Shown here: positions 33,756 through 45,870 of the stretch, in pieces
How the letters are laid out: each line of letters begins with the position of its first letter
How positions within the stretch are numbered: position 1 is the first letter of the stretch
NCBI RefSeq assembly: GCF_964656455.1
Contig: NC_135718.1
Location: 130,555,966 to 130,619,965, forward strand
Direction of reading: 5' to 3'
From: Halichoerus grypus
Taxonomy: Eukaryota; Chordata; Mammalia; Carnivora; Phocidae
DNA length: 64,000 nucleotides
The notes under the pieces: generated by a model
Database searches by the model: none
What the model saw: the letters and a program-made list of their open reading frames with translations, nothing else
What the model was told of the DNA's origin: nothing
Position numbers and translations under genes: made by a program

Positions 33756-35430
33756 TGGCTTCCGGCTGAGAATGAGTGCTAGGAGAAAGGGGAGTGAGAG
33801 CCCTCAGAGGGTGGCTGGTTGGGGGAGAGGACTTTGGCTTTAGCTGAGAAGGTCTGCAGAGGGGGGCGGGACGTTGACTGAGGCGGCCATCTGAAGGAAG
33901 AGCTGCACATGTAAAGGCCTGAGGTAGGGCCGTGGGCGGCCAGTGTGGCTGGAGGAGAGAGGGAGGGAGACAGGCCTAGAGAAGTGTCCGGGGCCAGCTT
34001 GGGTGGGGCCTGCCAGGACAGGATAGGAAGGTAGGTGTTTCCTCAGTAGCGGTGGGCAGCGTTGGAGGGTTGGAGCGAGGAAGTAATTTGCTCGTATGTG
34101 GGGTTCTGGGAGGATCTCTGTGACACTGTCCAGGGAACGGCCTGCAGGAGTGGGGGGGATGGGATTCCTCCCACAACATCCACAGATCGGGTGAGCACAA
34201 CCAGGGCAGAGAGCCTTTGCTCATCAGTCTTCCCCATTTGTCCAGACCCTTCCTGGTGCCGTGCCCTTGCCTAGGTACAGAGAAGGCTATAAAGACAGTT
34301 TCTCTGTCCAAGAAGAGCAAAGGGTAAGATTGCACCCAGACACCTGCCCCACAAAAGGGCATGGGATAAAGACCCTGGGGCACGAGGGCTCCGGGTCACC
34401 CCTCTGTTCCTTGTGCTCCCCTCAACTCTGGGAGGAGGCCCCGTGCTTGGCTTGGGCGTGTGGGCTCTCTGGGACCCTGCTGTCGACTGGCACTCTGAGA
34501 CGCCCCTTGGCGCACTCGGACGGCTCCGGGGTTACTTTGGGTCTGCTCAGGGTGGCTTGGATCCTGCCTCTCCTCCCAAGTCTTGGTTCCCATGGCAGGC
34601 TGGGTTTCAAGAGGGGGTGCTTGTGTTCTCTAGTCCATAGAAAGAAGAGTGAGGGGGTCCTGCCCACTCCACACCCCTTCCCAAACCCTAATGCCAACCA
34701 TTGGGTCATCCAGGACACCGTCAGATGGCAGCTGAGCTCTTGTCCTCTAGGCCCAGTCACATGCCCCTTGAATTGTGAAGGGGTCTGCTCAGGTTGAGAC
34801 ATGTCTTCATGCGCTCCCTGCGGGGCTAGGGAGGGACTCACAGTCACAGGGGTGGGGGGTCTCCATGCGTGAAAGTGGTCTGAAGTGGCATGGGGTGCGC
34901 TGAAGGCCTGGCCCCAGCCCATCTGGGGGTACCCGTGCAGGGACTGTCTCTGCTGTAAGGGAGCACACAATCCAGTTGGGGGAATGTGAGAAAGCACAGG
35001 GCATTCTGGAACAACACCCTGCCCAGGACCCACGGCCAGGAGACCTGGTTGGTTTCGGGGCCATATTGGTGGGAAAGGTTGCTGTTCAGAGCCTGTGCAG
35101 GCCTGTGAAGGTGTTCTTAGAACAGGTTTTTGCAATGTAACCACGGCCCCCATTCCCTGGTGGGTAGCAGAGTCCCATTTCCTCACCCCAGGCTCCCTGA
35201 TGGGGAACTGTACCTCCAGGGCCAATCCCTGGCCTTCCCTCCATCCCCACCAGGCTGTGACCAGCCGTCTGGTTTGCAAGAATGCCATGCCCCATCCTTA
35301 GGAAACTTCCCCTTCCTAAAGGACCTGTTCAGCCTTCTGCTGCTTATTCTGCTCCCTATATCCCTTTCCTGTGCCTCTTTTCTGACCTCTGGAACTTGGC
35401 TCTTTAATTATTTTCTCTTTGTCCCTGTAG

Positions 35431-35459
35431 CGGGGTGGTTCAGGCCAGAGGGCTGCTAG
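35431..35459 (+). other. NFASC: Candidate stop-containing alternative exon before the TM exon
   Basis: A strong acceptor (ttattttctctttgtccctgtag) is followed by 29 nt ending in a donor-like GTAGTA. Spliced from any upstream phase-1 exon it reads [13 protein letters not shown], with the TAG at 35457-35459. It would end the protein just before the membrane anchor, as a terminal exon or an NMD-type exon. Evidence is splice-site sequence only. Confidence 0.3.
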
Positions 35460-35588
35460 GTAGTAGCATAAGGCTCAAGGAGGAACATCGACATGAAATA
35501 GCCATCCTTCCCCCCACGTCTCCCTCCTCACCTCCGCCCGTGGGAAATCACTTGTGTGTTTGCTTCTGGTCCTCCCCCCTCCCCCCAG

Positions 35589-35720
35589 CTTACACCAACA
35601 ACCAGGCAGACATCGCCACCCAGGGCTGGTTCATTGGGCTCATGTGTGCCATCGCCCTCCTGGTGCTGATCCTGCTCATCGTCTGTTTCATCAAGAGGAG
35701 TCGAGGTGGCAAGTACCCAG
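35589..35720 (+). CDS. NFASC: NFASC transmembrane exon
   Basis: Acceptor CCCCCAG, donor GTAGGA. Encodes [15 protein letters not shown], a hydrophobic helix [18 protein letters not shown], then the stop-transfer KRSRGGKYP. Phase 1 in and out; accepts the microexon directly (NF155) or FN5 (NF186). Confidence 0.97.
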
Positions 35721-37772
35721 GTAGGATGTATGGGAGGAATGGGCTTGGGGGAATGGGGCCGGCAAGCTTTCCTGGGAGCCACCAGGACCCTGACCAGATC
35801 CAGGGGGCTCAGTTCTCCCAGTGAGCCTAACCCTTGCCAAGCTTGGACATAGAGTCCTCTCGCCTGGTCCATGCATCTTAGAGCTGCCAGAAAGCACTTG
35901 AGTTAATTAAGTTTGTCCGAGGTGGGTGGATGAAACGATCCAGGCAGCTCCAAAGAGGGGATAGAAGGAACCCTGGCTCCTATTAAGAATGACCTTCCCT
36001 CCCCTTGACTCACCAGCCGTCTGCTCAGTAAATTGGCTTTTTTCAGCCTGAATCTCATTAGGATCCTGTGTCCTAAGGAAGGAGGAAGGAAGAAAGGCAT
36101 TTTTTCTAACCATGAGAGAGAACAGAGAGGGGAGGGTCTGGATGGAAGAAGCACGCCCATGAGAGAGGCTCTCGGTGACTGGGCTGTAATGACAGATCCC
36201 CCAGCAGAGGGTCAGGAGCTCCTGCTTGAAGAGCAAGCAGAGGTTGAGGGGTGGCTTGCGTTGGTACAGACCCCATCGGGAAAGAGCTTTGGACTTCCCT
36301 AGCATCCCAAAGAGCCGTTGCTCTTCTGGGGGCCTCAAGATCCACCAGCCCAGACAGACCAAGGTCAAGGACAAGGACCTCTGGCATTCTTGCTTCTGGA
36401 AATATTGATTGTTTTTTCAAACAGGGGCAACAAAGCCATCTGTCTGGGATGGGGTGAGTAGAATGACAGGGGACAGGATAATGGATGACCCAGTGAGAGA
36501 AAATCCTGCTGGGCTGCAGAATGAAATTGCTCCCTGCCCCCCAAAACTCCATTGCCAAGCACAGGCCGTGCTCCCCAAATGCCTCCTCTCTCTGCCTCTA
36601 AACAAGACCTCCTCCAGGGTCCCCCTAAGACTCAACTCAGAAGATTCTCTTTTATTTCCTCTCCCCACCTCCCCCCCGCCGCATACCCTCAGACCCTAGG
36701 ATTCTAAAGAGTTCTGCCTCTGCTTTAAGTGAGGGAGATGTCTGTGAGGGAGGGCAGGAAATTATAATTCTTTATTGGCGCATGACGTTTTCTTTCACTT
36801 TGTTGTGCTGTGTTGGGATTGTTTTTCTCCTGTAAAAGAGAAAGCCAGAGTCAGGGAGAACAACCTTACTGAGCTCACCCCCCAACTCATCAGATAAGCT
36901 TGGAGGCTTCCTTTGCCCATTTAGACAGTGTCCTTTTCCAGAAAGTTCTCACAGCTTACCTCCTTCCCTCCAGCTGCAAGGTAAGGCCCTAGTCCGCTGG
37001 AAAGATGAGCAAACCATGAGGCCTGGGCTCTAGACTTTACGCTAAACTTTAGTCAGTCACTAATGAGTTCTGGGATATGTTCTTCACCTCTGAAGGGCTC
37101 AGTTTCCCTCTCCTAAAATGGGGGAGATCATCCCGCCCTATACCTCAGGAAGGATACATAGTCACTCGCGTAAGTGTCCCTGTGTGCCGGGCTCTGTGCT
37201 GGGTGCGAAGGACATGAGAAGGAGGGATGATCTCTCCTTCAAGACACTGCAGTTGGCACAGCGGGAAGATCACAGCCCAGGAGACAGGCCTGGGATGGGT
37301 GTGTGCAAACCACAGAGCAGGTGTGGGAGAAGGGAGTCCCACACACTAGTGAGGTCACAGACACGAGAGCATTTTCCAGCCCGAAAGTGCATACGGAGTG
37401 CCCACTCCGCCCAGGGCACTCTGCTAGGGGCTTTTACAACTGTGCACAAATAATTACCCTGCAGAGCAGAATAGGAAAGGTGCCAAAGAAAGGATCACAT
37501 CCATTCGGTGTCTGGGGGCAACCCCGTGGAGAGGTGGCGGGGGGCCTGGTGGGAGGAGGTTTCAGTTGTCAACGGAGATGTGTGGAAACGCCGGGGTTGA
37601 GGAGGAGGCGGGGGCGTCAACTTGACAGCTGGTTAAATGCAGGAAGCAAGAACAAGGGAGCCATCGATGGTGCCCCGTTGAAAGGGAGAGTGTCACTAAC
37701 TCTACAGTCGGGGTCCTGTGGGGCAGGGACATAATCGCCGTGTCTGTGTTTTTGCTTCTCTTATCGGCCAAG
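35721..37772 (+). other. NFASC: Intron
   Basis: 2052 bp, ending in acceptor ggccaag. Holds a MIR at about 37010-37190. No additional exon supported. Confidence 0.75.
37010..37190 (+). repeat. MIR element, forward
   Basis: cactaatgagttctgggata followed by an 'acctctgaagggctcagtttccctctcctaaaatgggggagatcat' core; moderate divergence. Confidence 0.7.
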
Positions 37773-37842
37773 TGCGAGAAAAGAAGGATGTTCCCCTGGG
37801 CCCCGAAGACCCCAAGGAAGAGGACGGCTCCTTTGACTACAG
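37773..37842 (+). CDS. NFASC: NFASC exon: juxtamembrane cytoplasmic tail
   Basis: Acceptor ggccaag, donor GTGGGT. Encodes [19 protein letters not shown] to FDY and ends inside the Ser codon of SDEDNK. No four-residue RSLE insert, as found in neuronal L1CAM, is encoded here. Confidence 0.96.
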
Positions 37843-38309
37843 GTGGGTGATCTGTTTGGCTCCTGGTCCCTGCCCCCCCATCCATCCTGCTGTCACCTCT
37901 GCCTCTCCAACAGCCTCTGCTTGTGCTGAGTGGGCTGGAAGAGGCTGTGTCCCCGCAGGGAGGACACAGCCCTGCACACTCACATGGATTTGAGGGACAC
38001 TGTTCCATTCATTCAACCGCACAGCTCCAATTTACTGAGCTCCTTCGATGTGTGTTTCCATCTCTTTCCTCTGAAAGCAGATGCTGGGAACGCCGTGGCC
38101 ATGAAATGAGCTGTCGGCTTCCTCTCTGCCCACCCCCCACCCTAACCCTGAAGACAGGGACCTGGGGAAGCTGTATTGTCTTGAAACCTCAACTTAGTGA
38201 GGGATGAGGGGCAGGGGTGGGGGGTTCTAGATCTTTTCCTCATGAACTTGAATGATATCTCTGGGCCCTAGCCCAGAGCAAGTCTTGGAGAAGCATCTGG
38301 TCGGGGCTT

Positions 38310-38435
38310 GTCCCAAATCAGAGCACTGAGGCCCAGACAGGGAAGTGACCTGCCCAGGAACCCCACCCATACTTGCTGCCCAACGAACTGGTGGCAGAGC
38401 TGGAGAAGCAGGGCCTGACTCCCAGCGGGGCAACA
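38310..38435 (-). repeat. MIR fragment
   Basis: gcactgaggcccagacaggg followed by aagtgacctgcccaggaacc matches the reverse MIR core. Confidence 0.7.
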
Positions 38436-40299
38436 TCACGATCCATCCCTCTCAGATCTGGACGGGCCTTTGTGGCTGGCGTGAGAGAGACAGATTACAC
38501 AGTTGTAATCTCCATTTTGATGGCAAGTGTACCCTGAGTTAAGGAATGATTTGGGGTGGGTCACGGAGGCCTCATTCCCAGACTAAGGCGGGCGGGAGGA
38601 GATGCTCTGATCAGAACCCTACTTCCCCACCCCCACCCTGTTTACTCTCTGGGGCGAGATCACCCCGTCTTCCCCTGACCTCTCCTTATCCTACCCTCAG
38701 CCTCCACCACTCCACTCATCAGCAGCCTGGCAGGCAGACGCTGCCCAGAGCCACTGTCCAGCCAGGAGCCTATCTGGAGACTTATGTACTAAATCCGTCT
38801 GCCCAGTCCCAACATCTCCAAAGGCCTCCTAAAACGGCAAGCAGGAGAGGCCCCTCCCCTGACTGTCCTCAGCACCCCTGGCAGGGCCCGTCTTCCCCAG
38901 GGGCTGAGCCCTATTTCCTTCCTGGCCACCGGTTCCAAAGAACATGGGGCTTTCCCTTCCCCAGGCCCTCAGTGCAACCCGGCCCCCTGTGCTATGAGAA
39001 GCTGCTCCCTCAGGCACCTCTCCTCCCCCAGGCACGGAAGCTGTTGGGCAAAAATATCTGCCTTCTCCCCACCCACTCCCCTGTCCCACCCACACTGAGG
39101 CTGGATATATGTACACAGGTGCATGCACGGGCCCACACACCACAGACGCACACGCGCACACACACCCGCCTCGGTTTTGGCTTGGCAGCGAAGCACCTCT
39201 CTGGTGGGTCTCTCTGCTTCTCTCTCCCTCATCTGCCCACCTGTGTCTCCAGGGTCTCTCGGGAGATGGGCTGACAGGTGACTAGACCAGGGACCCCCTA
39301 CTCCTTCTGGTTCCTTTCAAGCTTCCCTTAGAAGAGGTCTGTTCTTTCCAGATCTAGATCCTCTTTCTCTGTAAGAACCTGACACACTTGAGACGCTCCC
39401 TCTGCCCAAGCTGGGCCATTCCTGTCCAGTGGCTGCATTTGGCTTAGGTACCTGGAATCCCCTAGAATCACACAGACACAATCCTCATGCTCCTGGGAGG
39501 GAGTGTGTGTAAAAAAGACCCGTGAGTAGGACCAGGACCAGCAAGAAGCTGCTAGTTTTCCAAACGTGAGCCCCACTCTCCATACAGACTCAGTGCAGCC
39601 CTGCAGCCCCGCCACCTCCCCGTAGCCCTGCCTTCAGAGAACAGGCCGAGGTAATGGGGCGCAAGAGGGAGGGCTCATAGCTTTGCGTGGACTGATGCCC
39701 CCTCGGTCTCGGGCTCCAGGTCCTCCGCTGCTAGCTGTCTCTGCCCAGCACCAGTGTTAGAAGCCACCATGCGTTGCCCCCTCTAATGGCAACTCAGCCA
39801 GCTGTTTCCACATCCCCCCCCACACACACACACCCAGGAAGGACTAAGTGGCCTAGGGGCCAGGGAGGGGACATTATGTGTCTGCCACGCTGGGCACCGC
39901 GGGGGCCGCACTGGCTGGGACCCACACTCCCGCTGCCGCCCGGCTGCCTCCTGCCTGGGGGCCGTCTCCCCTCTGAAATGGGGCCAGCAGCACCTGGCCC
40001 CCCCTCGGAGCCCAAGAGCAGGACCTGGGGGCCTCCAAGGAGCCTGGGCAGGGTCGCCAGAGCCTTGCTGAGCTTTGTCCCCGGGTGCTGGCCTCGCACT
40101 CCTGTGTGTGCCCCTCCGCTCGTCCCACCCTCTTTCACTCGAGGCCCCAGCAACAGCATCTGCTCGTCGGTAAACCAGAGAGCGGACAGAACCCACACCA
40201 CGTGAGGAGGGGAGAGGCAGGGGAGAGGTTTGTTTCCCCGTGGCCCAGACCCGTTGCTTTTAGTCAAGGGCAGAGCCTTTCGAGACAGGGCCACCCAGA

Positions 40300-40410
40300 T
40301 CACAGAGAGTCAAAGCGAGTTCAGCCCCTCTTGATGGAGAGACTAAGGCCCAGGGAGAAGAAAGGCTTTCCCAAGACCCCAGAACCACACAGTGACGCAC
40401 GCAGCTCTAG
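40300..40410 (-). repeat. MIR fragment
   Basis: gatggagagactaaggccca then an ggctttcccaagaccccaga segment; reverse MIR core, diverged. Confidence 0.55.
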
Positions 40411-40794
40411 CCCCCCAGCTCCTTGGCCCACCCCATCCTGCCTCCTCTTACAGCAGCTGGCTGTCCTCACTGTGGGGTGGCTGTCTCTGCCTCATGACAG
40501 GGAGCCCAGCCCGGGAGTCCGGAAGAGTGGCCTCCAGGCCCAGCTCTGCACCACCTTGCCACCTCACCTGGGAGAAGACGGTCCTCTCCGGGCCTCGGGT
40601 TCCCTTCTGTAACCCAGCCGGACAGGGGAGGCCTGGGGGCTGGGGGCGCTGACTGGTGACCTCTGAGGCCCTCCCCTCTCTGAGCTGCAGAGCACATATG
40701 CCTGGCGAGAGACCAGCAGCCTGGTGCTACCCCGCCTGGGTTTAAGCACCACTGGACTGGGCCAGACCCTGATTCTCTGTCTCTCTCTGGCCAG

Positions 40795-41026
40795 TGACGA
40801 GGACAACAAGCCCCTGCAGGGCAGCCAGACGTCCCTGGATGGCACCATCAAGCAGCAGGAGAGTGACGATAGCCTGGTGGACTATGGCGAGGGTGGCGAG
40901 GGGCAGTTCAACGAGGACGGGTCCTTCATCGGCCAGTACACGGTCAAAAAGGACAAGGAGGAGACAGAGGGCAATGAAAGCTCAGAGGCCACGTCGCCTG
41001 TCAACGCCATCTATTCTCTGGCCTAA
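40795..41026 (+). CDS. NFASC: NFASC last coding exon: ankyrin-binding tail
   Basis: Acceptor CTGGCCAG; stop TAA at 41024-41026; 76 codons after the split Ser. Contains [20 protein letters not shown] and then FIGQY at 40925-40939, the ankyrin-binding motif whose Tyr phosphorylation blocks ankyrin and permits doublecortin binding (established for the family). Ends in NAIYSLA, a C-terminal PDZ ligand. All residues expected of a functional tail are present. Confidence 0.98.
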
Positions 41027-42217
41027 TGGAGCCCCCCCCCCACAACCCAGGGCACAGCCACTACTTTGCAAGTGGGAGGAGGGGAGAGGGGCAGATGAAG
41101 CCACTGCAGACCTACCACACAGCCGCCACCACCTTCAGGGACAAGGAAGGGTACAACAAGGGGGTCTGCCAAGCTGTGAGGACCAGTGACCGCCCAGCCA
41201 ACCCCAACCCCCTCCCGATGACCCCCCCTGCACCCCTGGGGTGCCACCCTGTGGAAGAGCTAGAGTCCAGGCTAAGCTCAGCTGGAGGGAACCCAGCCCT
41301 TTGCTCAGCCTCATGGCCGCCTTGAGCCTTCCACCCCCACTGCCCGCCCTTGACCTCAGCGCACACACCAGTTTCTGTTGGTTATGGCCCTTCATGTTGT
41401 CTTTATTTTTGCTTTGTGCATCTTCCCCATCCAGACCTAGCATCTCCATTTTCTTTTCCTTTCGAAGAAATGTCCCTGGACAAAGAATAGGTGGATTCTC
41501 CCCCAGATAGGCAAAAGGATTGACCTGTAAAAGAACATCGAGAAAAGCTGTCGTATTCACACCGCCACCTGGCCAATGTATTTCCGAAGGATGCCTTTCT
41601 CGCCAGATGCCTCCCCGGGCCCCCAACCCATGCGCCTTGGCCTTGTCAGTTGCTGAGCTGGGCTTGGCTCTTTTCTGGAAAATGACAGTATTTTTGGCAG
41701 GGAGAGAGTGGGCAGGCCTGCTTGCCTCGCTCTGGTTCAGTCGGGAGGTGGGCTTACCTCTTGCTCCTTGCTCTCACCCTGCCCCTTCCTCCAGAGTGTC
41801 CCAGACAAGAGCTGCGCCAGCTCTGAAGGAGTCTGAGGAACAGGAGCGGCCACGGATGGGAAGAGCTTCGACACCCGTGGCCGAGTACCTCAAGCAGAAG
41901 GAAACCGGGCATCTGGTCCCTGGGGAGCTGTGCTCACCTCAGAAGAGAAGGAAAGGGCTGGGTTTGGACTTCCTTCCTCCCCATCAATGAAACCCAGGAT
42001 GTGGGAGAGAGGACCATGCCCCCTGCCTGCAGGGGAGAGGGTGCCCCCTACCTGGTCAGGGATCTCCGCCGCTGCCCTCACGGAGATGGAACCAGGCAAT
42101 GCAGAAGCTTTGGTGTGTTTGGGGGTGTAACATGCTGCTCCCCCTCTCGTCTCTAGCAGAGAGCATCTCCTCGGTCAATTCTGTAAGACGTTGAAAGTGG
42201 TGTTTTACACCGTGCCA

Positions 42218-42234
42218 CCCCCCCCCCCCCCCCC
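42218..42234 (+). repeat. C17 homopolymer in the 3' UTR
   Basis: Seventeen uninterrupted C followed by gccgccaccc. In RNA it is a possible poly(C)-binding protein site and a likely length-variable position. Confidence 0.9.
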
Positions 42235-45200
42235 GCCGCCACCCTGAGACCGAACCAGCGTGTCCTCTCCTTGGGGTATTTACATATCAGGAGAGCCCGC
42301 AGGAACACCACGCTGACCGCGCCGGAGAGCCTGGCCTGGGGACCCCGCGCCCTCCGGATGCCTTACGCAGCTCTGATCTGGCCCTGCAGCTCCCGGGTTC
42401 CCAAGCCCCTGCCCGCAAGCCTCGAAGCCTCCAGCAATGTGTGTCTCGAGAGTGGGGCGGCCCCTGCAAACGTCACCGCAGAACGAGAGCAACCACTCGA
42501 CGCGTGCCCTGCATCCCGTTGCCCCAGCCGGAGACCCTGGCCGACTCCAGTTCTCTGAGACCGAAGGCGCGGCCTTCATCCTCCCCACCTAATCTGTGTC
42601 TGAAACCAAAGGTACCTAGCCTCAGAGAGAGATCTTGAGCCTGAGAGCAAGCCGGTGCCTGTCGCTGCAGCTGGAGTCCGTTTCGGGAGGGTGAAGCTGA
42701 CCCCTAGCGATGGCCTGCCTGCCACGGCACAGCCTCTGATTCGAGCCTTCAGCTGCTTGCGGGGCGGCCTGGGCAGGAACGGGGCTGTGTCCTTCAGAGG
42801 CTCGATTAAAGCATCGTGTGCCACACGTTTTAAACCACAAAGGTATTAGCAATCCTTGCATCACTTAGTAAGCAGTCATTTGAAGGTCAAGCCCGTAGAC
42901 ACATGTACTCTGTCTGCAGGTAAGAAACCATAGCCCAGAGCTGAGCCAATTGTGTTGTTTGAACCTGAGAGCAAGTAACGGGCCTTTGGCCCCAGCCGTG
43001 GCCAGCCTTGCGGCCCAGAAGGCCGAGGGGCAGCTCTCTCATGGTGAAAGGGGACAGGGGGAATAATGGGGGGCTAGGAGTGAGCTCAGGGTCCCCTCCC
43101 CTGCTTTCCTCTGACGCCTGCCTGCATACAGCGGGGCATTCCTGCACCCAAGCCCAGCGTCCCTCAAGGGACCGTCAGGGAAGTGTGCCTGTGCACGGAA
43201 TTAAAGGACCAGCCTTTCCAGAAAACACTCTGGATCGGAGCAGAGCAGTCTCGGGCCCCTCACTCCATGGGACACCCCGCACACTAGTGGGCTCAGTGTA
43301 CCGCAGACAGGCTCGTAGGGTGAGGGGACCGTGCGCTGTCACAGCGCCAGTCCGCCTGCCGCACAGCCGAGGACCGCAGAAGGGCTTCTGCCTGCGCGGG
43401 GTCTGGAGGAGAGAGGGTCCCTCAGCCCGGCCGCTCCTCGTGTGTGTCCTGCCGGCTCTGAGCCACAGCTGCCCTCGGCCCCCACGAGGAGAGGCGCTGC
43501 CCGCGCCACCACACCGCCCAGCCCTGGCAGACGGGCGCCAGCCTGAGCCTGGAGAAGCAGTCTTCCCCAGGCGGAGATGCTTAGAGAGGTGTGTGGCTGG
43601 CAGGGTTCGGGAGCAGCCCTTCCAGGAAGAGGATGTCCGTTTTCCATGGGCCCGTGCCAGAGCCGAGCCCGCGTAGCCGGAAAGCAGTATTGGCCCACAC
43701 CGCCCGGCCAGCTGGGGCGCCCAAGCAGCCCCCCGAAAACCTACCAACCGTGGAGCCAGGAGACGGGACACCACTGGTGCTTCCGCCTGCCTGGCTGTTG
43801 CGGGGGGCATCTTGCAGCGACCCCAGAAGCCCCATTGCCTATGCTGCGGGCCCAGCTGCTGTGCTCGGCCGCCAGGCTGTGGGCTCAGGAGACACTCCTG
43901 AACTTCTAGAGTGAGCCGGGCTCGGAGCCATAGTCATGCGTGGCCCCTGCCCTCCCAGGGCTCACAGGCCTGGAGCTGAGGCTCAGGACACAGCGGGCAT
44001 TGGTTGGGAGCACCCTGAGTGCTTAAGCCACCGATGGCTCCAGGCTCAAAGGGAGACGCTTCAGGGAGAGCACATGGTCCACAAGGCTGAGCAAGACGGA
44101 GTGGTCAGAGCCTGCAGGGTGGGGTCGAGGACAAGTACTGCTTCCTGAGCCTCTTTGCTCTGCCCCTTGGGGCAAGTTGCTTAGCTTGTCTGTATGTTGG
44201 TACCCCCATCTCCCCTATGTCATCCATCCTTTGAATACCTCTCCCCACAGAGGGGCAGGGGCCCACCTGAAGGAGCAGGAAGGCCAGCGTGTAAGGAGTA
44301 GAGCGCTGCAGGGCCAGGGAACAGCTGCCTCCCACCTTGCCTGGCTTTTGGTGGAGGGGACCCATCTTTCCTTACCTTGCTATTGAAGAGATGGTTGAGG
44401 TTCGGTTGAAGGGAAAACCAGACTAGCTCTTTCCCTTGTCCATTGCCTTTGCCCTGGGAGGTGGGAGGCATCTGGTCCACCCCTTTCTGGCAAGTCCCAA
44501 GGTCTGGAGAAGTGTCCACCTGTCCAAGAGACAGCCCGTGCCAACACTGCTCACCCTGCAAGGGGTATCTGCAACCTGGGCCAGATACTGCGTCCACAGC
44601 TTTCCCGAACACGGCCTTCGGGAAGGGCTGAGGACACGTGGTTTTCCAGCTAAGGGGCTGCCTCCCCCGCCCACACCCAGCACCCACGCACGGGCCGACC
44701 CACACAGTAGGGCAGCACTTTCAGGGGCAACAGTACTGATTATGACATCTTAGGGTGAGTTCACACCCCGACCCGCTTGAGACGAGATGTGAAGGGCTGC
44801 ATGGGTGCAGTGTGCAGCTCAGGACAAGGGGGGAAGAGGCTGCCCAGGTTGGACCCCATTTGAGGGATTCCTGCCAGCAGAACTGAGAGAGAAAGTCTGA
44901 TCCGAAGGAGAGGGAAGCTTCCCCGGGAACAGCCCAGGGCAGAGGTTCTTTAAGGGTCATGGGGCCCTTTGCAGGATCCGAGCCAAGACACAGAGAGTCA
45001 CAGACAGCCCATGGGACTGTGGGGATTTAAAACACTTTGCCTCGGTCTTAGCAAAGCTGCTTCGCTAACACTGAGGCAGGGAGGCTCCCCCGGCTCTCAC
45101 GGGGTGGGCAGCAGGTTCCTCGGATGCTGGCACAGGGCGTGCTCCCCATTCGTGACACCTTGGTGACCACTCCTACAGCCCCTGCCAAACACACACACGT

Positions 45201-45282
45201 CTGCTAGGAAGAAATCACCCAGCAGATCCTGGTTGAGCTTCACATGGTGGCTTAGGGGTAGCATGTAGGAGGTCCCTGATTT

Positions 45283-45298
45283 AAAAAAAAAAAAAAAA
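45283..45298 (+). repeat. A16 homopolymer in the 3' UTR
   Basis: Sixteen uninterrupted A after ggtccctgattt. A possible internal priming site for oligo-dT cDNA. Confidence 0.9.
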
Positions 45299-45729
45299 TC
45301 GGAGGAGACGAATGAAACAAACTTGAAATGCCAGGAGGAGACGGTGCCCCAGGCAGAGCCAGCTCCGGGCAGTCCCGTCCCCTAAACCAGGCAGGGGCCA
45401 GCCCTTGGGAGTTCGAACCAACCTTGCGGCTGTCGCCAGCCGGCCCAGCCCAAGCCCGGGCAGCGCCCTGCCTTCTCCCCACTGTTGAGAACAGCCTTCC
45501 CGAGACAGGTTGAGAAGGATCAGAGGGAGAGGACAACCACCCAGGGAAGCCACGAGACCCCACCGAGCAGTGTCTTGCGCCACACCCCCACCCAGCGCAC
45601 CTCTGTCAACACAGTATTAAACAGAAGTCCTGTGATGCTAAGGCTGGAAACGAGCTCAGTCCCAGGGTGCGTCGCTTTGGATAGCCTCAGACTGCAGCAC
45701 GCGGAGGAATCACAGAGCTGATCTCATGG

Positions 45730-45870
45730 ACAGGACTCTTTGTGCAGACGAGGACACTAAAATCCACGGAGGGGAAGGGACTCGCCCAAGGTCCCTCGGC
45801 TGGTAAATCAGGGTGAGGGGAGGGCTTGAACCCGGGCCTCCGAGTCCTTGTCTAGGGTTCTCCACCTGCC
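45730..45870 (-). repeat. MIR fragment inside the 3' UTR
   Basis: gacgaggacactaaaatcca, then ggactcgcccaaggtccctc and gcttgaacccgggcctcc; reverse MIR core. Confidence 0.75.

Larger units (their letters stand above)
28913..35588 (+). other. NFASC: Largest intron, before the transmembrane exon
   Basis: 6676 bp. Holds two diverged copies of a similar non-coding element (about 29733-29915 and 30399-30580), a TTTGGG simple repeat plus L1 3' fragment (31938-32095), an older non-coding repeat-like stretch (about 32880-34100) with a MIR at 33650-33755, and a strong orphan acceptor at 35430. No confident coding exon. Confidence 0.7.
37843..40794 (+). other. NFASC: Last intron
   Basis: 2952 bp. Contains a G-run block (38201-38224), reverse MIR copies (about 38310-38435 and 40300-40410) and short CA runs near 39125-39160 and 39818-39833. 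No coding exon found, including no RSLE-type mini-exon. Confidence 0.75.

Noticed and set aside
34422..35288. 288-codon antisense open frame
   Set aside because: Intronic, GC-rich, no conserved motif and no promoter or splice support.
38546..39274. 242-codon forward open frame in the last intron
   Set aside because: Pro/Ser/His-rich low-information sequence ending in CA repeats; no splice-phase fit with neighbours.
37843..40794. Search for an RSLE-type 12-nt mini-exon
   Set aside because: No AG-flanked 12-nt block with the right phase and codons was found; the best lookalike near 39252 hits a stop and lacks a donor.
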